Assembly (NCBI GenBank): GCA_028687915.1
Contig: JAQTZF010000001.1
Location: forward strand, 1,058,634 to 1,096,538
Source: Candidatus Daviesbacteria bacterium
GTDB lineage: Bacteria; Patescibacteriota; Microgenomatia; Daviesbacterales; UBA10151
Reading direction: 5' to 3'
Length of the DNA stretch: 37,905 nt
Part shown: piece by piece, positions 28,293-37,905 of the stretch
Numbering within the stretch: position 1 is the stretch's first letter
Layout of the letters: each line of letters starts with the position of its first letter
The notes under the pieces: model-generated
Database searches by the model: none
What the model saw: the letters and a program-made list of their open reading frames with translations, nothing else
What the model was told of the DNA's origin: nothing
Made by a program: the position numbers and the translations under genes

Positions 28293-29003
28293 ATGCCCAA
28301 AACTCTACTTTTTGAAATTATTGCTTTAATAGCCAGCCTCGCAGTTGCCATAATCTCACTTGCACTTTATTTAGGAGAATACTACAAAAGAACTAAGGAA
28401 AAAAATGCAAAATCAGGCTTTCAAACAATTGATGCAACAGAAGCAAAAAGCCTCAATGTTCTATACAGAGCTATTAAAAAAGCCCAGGCAATTATAGGAA
28501 ATGCTGAGCTGGCAGGAATTAAAATAGGTGCAGAAAATCGTTTAGCAGAAAAAAAGCTTGAAGGAACTTTTGAGTCACAACTCAATGTTGCCAGAACTGA
28601 TCTGGAAAAAGAAATGTCTTCCCAGATGAATAAAACCTATTCTGAGTATATAAAATTTCTGGAAACATTAAAAGAACAAAATAATCAGATTCAGGCCATT
28701 AATCAGGAGGCAATAAAACAAAGAGCAAATTCTATTTTTGATAAATTTGAACAAAATTTAGGCACTTTTTTAACTTCAACTGAACAAAAAAGTGTGGCTT
28801 CTATTGAATTGGAACTTAGATCTGCCAGACAGTTGATTGAAACTTATAAAACAGAGCAGATAGCCATCATTGATGAAAATATTATCTCAATTTTAGAGAG
28901 AACACTTGCTTTGGTTTTAGCTAAAAAAATCCCCTTAAAAGATCAGGTTGACCTAGTCTATGAAGCTTTAAGTAAAGCCAAGGTGGAAAAATTTATTGCA
29001 TAA
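28293..29003 (+). CDS. atpF: F-type ATPase subunit b-like protein
   Basis: 236 aa; single N-terminal TM, long coiled coil, position between c-like and delta genes. Confidence 0.8.
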   Translation: MPKTLLFEIIALIASLAVAIISLALYLGEYYKRTKEKNAKSGFQTIDATEAKSLNVLYRAIKKAQAIIGNAELAGIKIGAENRLAEKKLEGTFESQLNVARTDLEKEMSSQMNKTYSEYIKFLETLKEQNNQIQAINQEAIKQRANSIFDKFEQNLGTFLTSTEQKSVASIELELRSARQLIETYKTEQIAIIDENIISILERTLALVLAKKIPLKDQVDLVYEALSKAKVEKFIA

Positions 29004-29012
29004 TACTCAGCT

Positions 29013-29513
29013 ATGGATACCAATTTATTTGAACTAATTTTATCTGACAGTTATATTAAAAATCAGGCTGAAAAAAGGATTTTAGCCTTAAAAAATTATA
29101 TACTGGGGGGGATTTTTATTGATAGTAAAGAAAAAAAACTTAAAGAAGCAGCTACCGATAATCCTAAATTAGATTTATGGATTAACTCAATAGATAAAAA
29201 GGTGCTTTCTAAAATTACTCCTCAAAATATCTATTCAACTTTTGAAGTTTTAGAAAAAGAGATTAAAGCAATTGAACCTTTAATATTATATCTCCCCTAT
29301 GAATTACCAGATGAAGAAGTTGCCCAGATTGGTACAAAATTACGAGCTGACTATGGTAAAAAATTTCTAATGGAGATTACCATTGACCCCAGTTTAATTG
29401 CCGGTTGTGCCTTATCCTTTCGTGGAATTTATAAAGACTACTCTGTTAAACAAAAGATTACTGATAATAAACAAGAGATTCTAGCAGCATTTAGACAATA
29501 TGTTAAACACTAA
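29013..29513 (+). CDS. atpH: F-type ATPase subunit delta (OSCP-like)
   Basis: 166 aa; C-terminal FLMEITIDPSLIAGCALSFRGIYKDYSVKQKI matches the conserved delta C-terminus pattern. Confidence 0.85.
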   Translation: MDTNLFELILSDSYIKNQAEKRILALKNYILGGIFIDSKEKKLKEAATDNPKLDLWINSIDKKVLSKITPQNIYSTFEVLEKEIKAIEPLILYLPYELPDEEVAQIGTKLRADYGKKFLMEITIDPSLIAGCALSFRGIYKDYSVKQKITDNKQEILAAFRQYVKH

Positions 29514-30987
29514 ACCTCAGGAAATCGGCTTCGTTAAACAAACCAGGGAATTTATTGCTTCGGTGGATGGCTTACCAAGCGCAAGAATTAACGATTTAGT
29601 GGAAAATGAACAAGGAGTCAGAGGGTTAGTCAGCGCTTTATCCAAAAATAGTGTTGAAATCTGGCTGCTTGATGAAGGAAATGTTCAACCAGGTCAAAGC
29701 TTTAAAAGTACTAATACCCGTTTAACTGTTCCTTTGGGAAACTTTTTATTAGGCAGAGCTGTTAATCCTTTGGGTGTAGCTATTGATGGTCGCCCACCGT
29801 TTGCCAAAACAGAACAAACTCAAATTGCAGAACTGGATGGACCTGCACCAGGCATTAATGCCCGAAGATTTATTGACAGACAGCTGGAAACAGGGATAAC
29901 CATTGTTGACTCTCTTATCCCCATAGGCAAGGGCCAGAGGGAATTAGTTTTGGGAGATGCCCGTTCCGGTAAACAGGATTTCTTGATTGATATTATCATC
30001 AACCAAAGAGAGAAAGATGTTATTTGTATCTTTGCTGCGATTGGTAAGCCCTTGGCAGAAGTTAGAAACATCATTGATACCCTCAAATTTAACAAAGCCT
30101 TAGAGTATACCGTGATTGTTGCCACAGCTTCTTCAGACCCTGCTCCTTTAATTTTTATTACACCACAAACAGCTTTTACAATTGCTGAGTATTTTCAAAA
30201 ACAAGGTAAAGATGTGTTGATTATCTTGGATGATTTAGCTAATCATGCCAAAATTTATCGAGAAATAGCATTACTAGGTTCACGCTCCCCTGGAAAAGAA
30301 TCTTATCCTGGAGATATCTTTTACCAACATTCTCATTTATTAGAAAGAGCAGGAAACTTTAAACCAGAAGCTGGTGGAGGTTCGATTACAGCCTTGCCTG
30401 CTATTGAATTTAATCTTAATGATTTTACAACCTTTATCCCTACTAACGTCATGTCTATGACAGACGGACATTTACTTTTTAAATCTGAATATTATCGTCA
30501 GGGTCAAAGGCCGGCAATTGATTTATCATTATCTGTCTCCCGTGTGGGACAACAAACCAAGAGTAATTTAGCCAATCTGATGGCAACAAGGGTTAAGCAG
30601 GTACTAGCCAGGTCTGCCCAGCTTGAATCTGTCAGCCGTTTTGCTTTTGAGCTACCTTTTGCCACCCAGTTAATCCTAAAACAAAAAGACATGTTCACAG
30701 AATTAAAAAATCAGGCTCCCCTAACATTAATTTCTACCCAAGTCCAATTAATTTTGATGGCTCTCCCCTTCACCAATATGATGCAGGATAAAGATAAACT
30801 GTATATTAGAAGATACAAAGATTTAATTGTCAAAGCTTTTACTGAAGATGTTGAATTATCAGCTTTTGCTACAAGTATTTTAAACCTTGCAACTGATGAT
30901 GAATTAATAAACCAATTGAATATTAACCCTGTAATGAAAAAGTTGGATCAAATTATGGCTGGTAAACCAATAACCAAAAAAGTATGA
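29500..30987 (+). CDS. atpA: F-type ATPase subunit alpha (divergent P-loop)
   Basis: 495 aa; LETGITIVDSLIPIGKGQRELVLGDARSGKQ, SSDPAPLIF, SPGKESYPGDIFYQHSHLLERAG, IPTNVMSMTDGHLL, RPAIDLSLSVSRVG. Confidence 0.96.
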   Translation: MLNTKPQEIGFVKQTREFIASVDGLPSARINDLVENEQGVRGLVSALSKNSVEIWLLDEGNVQPGQSFKSTNTRLTVPLGNFLLGRAVNPLGVAIDGRPPFAKTEQTQIAELDGPAPGINARRFIDRQLETGITIVDSLIPIGKGQRELVLGDARSGKQDFLIDIIINQREKDVICIFAAIGKPLAEVRNIIDTLKFNKALEYTVIVATASSDPAPLIFITPQTAFTIAEYFQKQGKDVLIILDDLANHAKIYREIALLGSRSPGKESYPGDIFYQHSHLLERAGNFKPEAGGGSITALPAIEFNLNDFTTFIPTNVMSMTDGHLLFKSEYYRQGQRPAIDLSLSVSRVGQQTKSNLANLMATRVKQVLARSAQLESVSRFAFELPFATQLILKQKDMFTELKNQAPLTLISTQVQLILMALPFTNMMQDKDKLYIRRYKDLIVKAFTEDVELSAFATSILNLATDDELINQLNINPVMKKLDQIMAGKPITKKV

Positions 30988-31820
30988 GTACAGTTAAACA
31001 AATACGAGAACAACTTGATGCCAGTGAGTCATTAAAATTAGTGGCACAAGCTTATACAGAAATTTCAGCTTTAAAGTTGGAAAAAATTAGGTCTGGAATA
31101 GAAAAAAACAGAGACTTCTTTCAAGAGATTACAGAGGTTTATCATGTTGTAAATACAGAAGCCTCAAAGCTGAAGTTACAATTACGTCCTAAAAAAGGCA
31201 CAGTAAGTGTATTAATCACCTCTAACCAACATTTTTATGGAGCATTAGAAAAAGAACTGGTTAAATTCTTTGTTTTAAATACCACTAAGTTTGCAACAGA
31301 CAGAGTTGTTATTGGATCAACTGCCAAAGAGTTTTTACAATCATTTAATTATTTCCATCCTTATCAACAGGTTATTTTAAAAACAGACATTCCAACATCA
31401 GAAGAAATGAAATCTATTGTTGATAAGGTAAGTGGTTATGAACAAATCTTAATTTACTATTCCAGAATGCACTCTATCTTAACTCAGGAACCACATGTAG
31501 TAGATGTTGTACAAAAACCGCCAACCTTCTTTTTAAAATCCCAAGCTTCTACGATTAGTTATATCTTTGAACCAGAATTAGTAGAGATGTTATCATTTTT
31601 TGAAGACCAGATTACTATGTTATTAATTGAACAAACATTCCTGGAATCAGAACTGGCCAGAGCAGCTGCCAGACTTACTTCTATGGATCAGGCCCAATTT
31701 GCAGCAGATGACATAATCCTTAAAATTAAACAAGAATTAGCCAGAGCAAAGAAATCAATTGAAAATGTTAATTTACTGGAAAATATAGCAACTATGAAAG
31801 CTTTTCATGATAGGGCATAA
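30984..31820 (+). CDS. atpG: F-type ATPase subunit gamma
   Basis: 278 aa; N-terminal VKQIREQLDASESLKLVAQAYTEISALKLEK and C-terminal ARAAARLTSMDQAQFAADDIILKIKQELARAKKSIENVNLLENIA helices of the gamma coiled coil. Confidence 0.9.
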   Translation: MSTVKQIREQLDASESLKLVAQAYTEISALKLEKIRSGIEKNRDFFQEITEVYHVVNTEASKLKLQLRPKKGTVSVLITSNQHFYGALEKELVKFFVLNTTKFATDRVVIGSTAKEFLQSFNYFHPYQQVILKTDIPTSEEMKSIVDKVSGYEQILIYYSRMHSILTQEPHVVDVVQKPPTFFLKSQASTISYIFEPELVEMLSFFEDQITMLLIEQTFLESELARAAARLTSMDQAQFAADDIILKIKQELARAKKSIENVNLLENIATMKAFHDRA

Positions 31821-31830
31821 TTAATTTATA

Positions 31831-31917
31831 AGCAAAGCTTGCGACTAACGTCTAAAGCAAAGCTTGCGACTAACGTCTAAAGCAAAGCTTGCGACTAACG
31901 TCTAAAGCAAAGCTTGA
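31831..31917. repeat. 25-bp tandem repeat, about 3.5 copies
   Basis: AGCAAAGCTTGCGACTAACGTCTAA units start at 31831, 31856, 31881 and 31906 (exact 25-nt period). Confidence 0.95.
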
Positions 31918-33315
<1,398 letters not shown>

Positions 33316-33317
33316 AT

Positions 33318-33650
33318 ATGGCCACCACTCCTTTTGCAAATAATAACCAGCCAACTCCAAAACCTGCTGCTAATTCAAAGCAGGAAGTCTTAAATGTGAG
33401 AGTCTTCTCACCTAAACGAGAATACTACCACGGACCCGCTGTTTCTATTTCCTCTGTTAACTCAGCAGGACCATTTGATATTCTTGCAGAACACGGAAAC
33501 TTTATTACCCTAGTCAAAAATGACCCAATTATTATCCGTTTGCCAAATAAGCAAAACCTTACATTTACCTTTCCCCTAGCAGTATTTTATATTAGAAAAA
33601 ACTCAGTCTCTATTTTTACTGATATCGAATTAGAAAGCCTTCCTGTTTAA
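33318..33650 (+). CDS. atpC: F-type ATPase subunit epsilon, beta-barrel domain only
   Basis: 110 aa; LNVRVFSPKREYYHGPAVSISSVNSAGPFDILAEHGNFITLVKNDPIIIRLPNKQNLTFTFPLAVFYIRKNSVSIF; no C-terminal helical hairpin. Confidence 0.88.
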   Translation: MATTPFANNNQPTPKPAANSKQEVLNVRVFSPKREYYHGPAVSISSVNSAGPFDILAEHGNFITLVKNDPIIIRLPNKQNLTFTFPLAVFYIRKNSVSIFTDIELESLPV

Positions 33651-33821
33651 GTTAAATATTATTCCTAGGAAATTACTTTTTGTATATTAGCAGTCGAATA
33701 TACTACTTGCGGCAGATAAAAAAATCTTCTTAATAGTCTTTTTTATTTAAGCATTTTATTCTCGTGCATAACCTATGATATGAAACTAATGTATTTTCCA
33801 TTATGTTTAGGCATAAATAAG

Positions 33822-33898
33822 CATAGATTTTCATAGATTAAATATACTGTTTGAAATCTACTTATATCTTGACAAATCTATGCAAATTAGACACTATA
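33822..33898 (+). promoter_or_regulatory. candidate promoter/operator of giant fibre gene 2
   Basis: TTGACA at 33869-33874, CACTAT at 33892-33897 (17-nt spacer). CATAGATT direct repeats at 33822 and 33832 and inverted AATCTATG at 33875 directly abutting the -35. Confidence 0.5.
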
Positions 33899-33944
33899 GA
33901 TATAGACCTTCTTTATATTATATATAGAGTAAATTTCTAGATTT

Positions 33945-36900
33945 ATGAAAAGCTTGCCCAATAATACATCAAAAAAATTCGTTAAAATTGGTGAAGCTGC
34001 AGCAAAATTAGGCGTCTCCATTGATACCCTTCGAAGATGGGAAAAAGCAGGCAAGATTGAAACAATTAGAACCCCAGGCGGCACCAGGTTTTACTCCATT
34101 TCCACTATCTCAGATATAACTAAAACCCCTAAAAAATACCAAAGAAATGATACAGTAAATGCTATTAAGCCAAAAGCAACCTCAATCGAAGACTTGTTGA
34201 GCATTGTTCGAAATGAAGAAGCACCTAAGTCTCAAACCCCTGGCACGGATCAAAAATGGCAGGAATATGTTGACACAAGAGTTATCCAACCTAAAGAAGT
34301 AACAGTAATTTCTCAGACAGAGATAGAGAATGAAATAGTAAATAATAAAGCAGGAATTGGTTTAAAATATAAACCCTTAGCCATAACTATTTTTTCTGGA
34401 AGTGTAGTTGTAATTTTCTTAGCCTTCTTAGTTATAGCCAAAGCTTCTAACTTTAATCAACCTATCAATTTATGGAACATTGCTACTGGTCAAAAACAAG
34501 CAAAAGACACTGCTAGCCAGTCAGTTACAGATTCCAATGTTCTTGCTGCTACCTCCAATAATTATTACCTTGATTTAAATTCAGACTTAATTATTGAGGG
34601 TGATTTAGCAGTTGGCAAAACTATCAACAGACTGCTTCTAACCCCCAACGAGGATGGATTCTCTATTTCCGGTGGTACCACCAGCAGAAAGATGACAGTT
34701 GTGGGCGGAGATGTTACCTTAGATCAAGACGTTTCAACTAATGGTTCTCCAACATTCCTAGGTTTAGCTCTACCTGCTAAACAAATTTCTATAGGCAATC
34801 AAACCATCACCTTACCTGAGGCAACCGGCACAGTATTACTTGATTCAACTACTCAAACTATAACAAACAAAACCATTTCCGGATCATCTAATACTTTCTC
34901 TAATATCCCCACTTCTGCTCTAGCTAATACTAAGATAACTATTAATCCTGGTACTAACTTATCTGGTGGTGGTGATATTACTTTAGGTAGTTCAGGTACA
35001 TTATCACTTAAAGATGATGTCTCCCTCTCTACAGTAACAGCATCATCCTATCTATCACTATCTCAAACTACGGCACCAACAACCACAACAGGCAAACTTT
35101 ATAATGTTTCAGGCTCTCTTTATTGGAACGGAACAGACCTTACTGGTGGTGGTGCAATCCCAGAGGGAACTTCCGGCCAGACACTCTACTTTAATGATAC
35201 TACCCTTACTGCTACTTCTAATCTTTTTAACAATGGTACTAATGTAGGTATTGGAACCCAAGTCCCTGGTGCAATTTTAGATGTCCGATCGAGTTTTGCT
35301 GATTCAAGTACTGCTCAAAATTATAACTTATTTGCCCAAGCCAGCGTAACAGCTGGTGAAACCACCAACTCCCCTTTTGTTGATGGAGGTTATCTTGAAT
35401 CAAACTTTAGTGGTACAGATACTCAATATGGAATCAGAGGATTAGATGCCCGAGCATATAACTCTTCTACAGGAACAGTCTCCCGGGCTTTTGGGGCTTT
35501 TGACTTTGCCCAAAATACCAGTACCGGAATAATCACCTCTGCTGCAGGAACATTGAGCCGGGTAGTAAATTATGGAGCTGGAACAATTAATTCTGGCACA
35601 CTATTTTATGGCACTACTTCCAATGGCAATGCATCCGGCACTATCGGAACTCTTTATGGTTTAAGACTTGATTCATGGGAAAACCTGGGAACAGTGGATA
35701 CTTCTTATGGTATCTATATGAATGACTCAATTGATGTGGGAACTACCAGATATGCCCTCTACTCTGCCTCTACCTCTGATTCCTATTTTGCTGGTGATGT
35801 GGGAATCGGAACAACCAGTCCAGGATTTAAGTTAGATGTTAACGGCATAGTTAATGCAACTGCCCTTTATGTTAATGGTACTCCTTATATTGGTTCACAG
35901 TGGACTACTGCTGGTTCTGATATTTATTACAATGATGGTAATGTTGGAATTGGAACCACCACTCCAACATCTTTTACTTTAGAAGTTGGTGGACCCATTG
36001 GACCAGACGCTAATAACACCAGAGATATTGGATCACCTACTAAATATTTTGCAAATGCTTACATCACCAATTTAGTCAGTGGTAGTTCCGGAACAGTTGG
36101 TTATTGGGACAGAACCGGAACTGTCCTTTCTCCTGCAAATACCAGTGACAGTATAAGTTTAACCTTAGGAGCTGTTAATACCTCCGTTACAGCCAATTCA
36201 GTTACCCTTAATCCTGTCACTAATACTTCTGGTGATGTTACCCTGAAAGGTTTATCAGTAGGTTTTGGAGCTGGAACCGGTATTAATCAAAATGGGGCTG
36301 GCTCTTCCACTACTTTTAGCGGCGCTGATATTACCATCCCAGCTTTAACTCAAACTGATGGAACCTTAACTGCCAACGGAGTCCAGGTCACTACCCCATC
36401 CTCTATTACCACTGGAGGCACAGCCAATGGTTTAAAAGTTGTAGCTGCCGGTATTGGGGCAGGAGCATTAAATGGAGTCAGTATTGGTACTATCACTGCT
36501 GGCGATGGTACTGAAACAGCCTTAAATATTGGTACTGGTTGGGACAGCGCATTAACTGTAAATGGAGTAAATGTTGTAAATGGTTTGGGAGTTACTCAGG
36601 TAGCAGGAGGTGGTACAGGAATAGCTTCTTACACAGCTGGCGATTTAATTTATGCTACAGATACCACAACCTTAAATAAATTAGCCGCAGGTATTCTAAA
36701 TAACGGCAAGGTCTTAGTCGTTTCTGATGGTTCACCAACCTGGGGAACCATTGATGGATCAGTTTGTTCTAATTGTTTAGTTAATAATCCAACAGGCACT
36801 CAAACTATAGCTCCAACCGGACAAGGCACCACTGGATTAACTATTAGACAAACTTCAACTGCCTTACCAACTCAAGATATTTTTTCTATTACCAATGCTG

Positions 36901-37905
36901 CTGGTGATGTTAAATACTTATCTGTTTCCAATAGCGGTGTAGTCAATTTAACAGGAACCAGCTCTGAAACCTTAACCCTAACCCCTTCAACAGATACAAC
37001 AGCCCTGACTTTAGTTGGTACAAATGTTTTAACTCAAAAATTATCCTACTTTAATGCTAATAATAACCAGGGCACTGTTTTTGATTTATCCTATGGAGCT
37101 GCCCAAAGCTTAGCTGGAGATTTAACAGGACAAAGTATTAATTTAGCAACCAACCTAACTCCAACCAATTACTCTGTAGTTGGAGAAGCTATCACCCTAC
37201 CACCAGTTACCAACACCCATACCACAGGAACTGTATATAACCGTGGCTTAGTAGTAACTACTGGTACAGGTTCTGGTGTAAACCAAAATGGATCAGGTGG
37301 AACAACAATTTATTCCGGAGTTGATTTAACTATGCCTGCTTTAACTCAAACCGCAGGTACTTTAACTGCAAATGGAATGTTAGTTACCACCCCCTCTTCT
37401 ATAACTACCGGAGGAACAGCCAATGCAATTAATGTTTCTGCTTCGGGAGTAGGAGCAGGAAGCTTAAATGGTATTAATATAGGAGCTATTTCTTCTGCGG
37501 GAGCTGGTACAGAAACAGCCCTAAATATTGGTACTGGCTGGGATATGGGGATTAAATTAGGAGATGATTCAAAAGTAGGACTTGGTACCACTTCAGGTTA
37601 TATTGAATTTGATAACCAGGCCACCAATGAAATTAATTTTATTAGTGCAAATGTTGGTATTGGTTCTACTGCCCCTACAGGTAAGCTGGATATTGTTGAT
37701 ACTTCAAATACTGCTGCTTCTTTGGTTTTAACCAATAATACTGCTACTACTATTGGGGCTGGAACAAATACTTTAGGGGTAATAGATCTACAATCCACTT
37801 CCTTAACTACTGGTAATTTTATGAATATGGAGTTAAATGCTCTTTCTTCAGGTAAAGGATTTAATCTAACTTCTACTTCTACTGCTCTCTCTTCTGGATC
37901 TTTGG
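33945..37905 (+). CDS. giant surface fibre protein 2 (partial, open at right edge), paralogue of fibre protein 1
   Basis: Frame traced from ATG at 33945 at many points to the window end with no stop seen. MerR-type HTH KFVKIGEAAAKLGVSIDTLRRWEKAGKIETIRTPGGTRFYS, TM PLAITIFSGSVVVIFLAFLVIA, NVLAATSNNYYLDLNSDLIIEGDLAVGKTINR closely matches fibre 1 (NVLAATTSNYYIDLNSDLILEKDLAVGGSINR). Absent from the ORF track, probably because it has no stop in the window. Confidence 0.92.
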   Translation, partial: MKSLPNNTSKKFVKIGEAAAKLGVSIDTLRRWEKAGKIETIRTPGGTRFYSISTISDITKTPKKYQRNDTVNAIKPKATSIEDLLSIVRNEEAPKSQTPGTDQKWQEYVDTRVIQPKEVTVISQTEIENEIVNNKAGIGLKYKPLAITIFSGSVVVIFLAFLVIAKASNFNQPINLWNIATGQKQAKDTASQSVTDSNVLAATSNNYYLDLNSDLIIEGDLAVGKTINRLLLTPNEDGFSISGGTTSRKMTVVGGDVTLDQDVSTNGSPTFLGLALPAKQISIGNQTITLPEATGTVLLDSTTQTITNKTISGSSNTFSNIPTSALANTKITINPGTNLSGGGDITLGSSGTLSLKDDVSLSTVTASSYLSLSQTTAPTTTTGKLYNVSGSLYWNGTDLTGGGAIPEGTSGQTLYFNDTTLTATSNLFNNGTNVGIGTQVPGAILDVRSSFADSSTAQNYNLFAQASVTAGETTNSPFVDGGYLESNFSGTDTQYGIRGLDARAYNSSTGTVSRAFGAFDFAQNTSTGIITSAAGTLSRVVNYGAGTINSGTLFYGTTSNGNASGTIGTLYGLRLDSWENLGTVDTSYGIYMNDSIDVGTTRYALYSASTSDSYFAGDVGIGTTSPGFKLDVNGIVNATALYVNGTPYIGSQWTTAGSDIYYNDGNVGIGTTTPTSFTLEVGGPIGPDANNTRDIGSPTKYFANAYITNLVSGSSGTVGYWDRTGTVLSPANTSDSISLTLGAVNTSVTANSVTLNPVTNTSGDVTLKGLSVGFGAGTGINQNGAGSSTTFSGADITIPALTQTDGTLTANGVQVTTPSSITTGGTANGLKVVAAGIGAGALNGVSIGTITAGDGTETALNIGTGWDSALTVNGVNVVNGLGVTQVAGGGTGIASYTAGDLIYATDTTTLNKLAAGILNNGKVLVVSDGSPTWGTIDGSVCSNCLVNNPTGTQTIAPTGQGTTGLTIRQTSTALPTQDIFSITNAAGDVKYLSVSNSGVVNLTGTSSETLTLTPSTDTTALTLVGTNVLTQKLSYFNANNNQGTVFDLSYGAAQSLAGDLTGQSINLATNLTPTNYSVVGEAITLPPVTNTHTTGTVYNRGLVVTTGTGSGVNQNGSGGTTIYSGVDLTMPALTQTAGTLTANGMLVTTPSSITTGGTANAINVSASGVGAGSLNGINIGAISSAGAGTETALNIGTGWDMGIKLGDDSKVGLGTTSGYIEFDNQATNEINFISANVGIGSTAPTGKLDIVDTSNTAASLVLTNNTATTIGAGTNTLGVIDLQSTSLTTGNFMNMELNALSSGKGFNLTSTSTALSSGSL

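Noticed and set aside
31831-31917. 25-bp array considered as CRISPR
   Set aside because: Repeats are directly contiguous with no spacers; same for the 45-bp array at 6272-6398.
33651-33944. Possible subunit a or extra small membrane gene between epsilon and fibre 2
   Set aside because: No ORF of adequate length or hydrophobicity in this AT-rich gap.

Overview
AT-rich bacterial window that resembles Candidate Phyla Radiation (Patescibacteria/Microgenomates-type) DNA; this taxonomic guess comes from gene content only. The left half (1-18.5 kb) is mostly minus strand: a LysM protein (partial), VOC protein, Rho, an unknown protein with a duplicated module, two glycosyltransferases plus a multi-TM protein, surface/secreted proteins including one with an LPKTG-like tail, a histidine kinase and receiver, a LytR_C-like protein, a cupin and RadA. 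A PIN-TRAM protein is on the plus strand. The right half (18.6-37.9 kb) is all plus strand. It holds two paralogous giant proteins (MerR-type HTH, one TM helix, long fibre/beta-repeat ectodomain) flanking an F1-ATPase-like gene cluster ordered c-like, b, delta, alpha, gamma, beta, epsilon. The most interesting signal is that cluster. No subunit a gene is present in the window. The c-like protein is a fusion of a signal peptide, an extracytoplasmic domain of about 180 aa and a c-type helical hairpin with a GRNP loop, but its second helix has no Asp/Glu ion-binding carboxylate. The alpha P-loop is degenerate (GDARSGKQ), beta keeps its catalytic motifs, and epsilon has only the beta-barrel domain. 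The c-like gene starts 10 bp after the first giant fibre gene. I propose a non-ion-translocating, ATP-hydrolysing F1-like motor coupled to surface fibres; this is a hypothesis. Other signals: a two-copy GC-rich repeat with compensatory terminal hairpins, two tandem repeat arrays, candidate operator repeats before the second fibre gene, and a strongly structured non-coding region near 11.1-11.3 kb.
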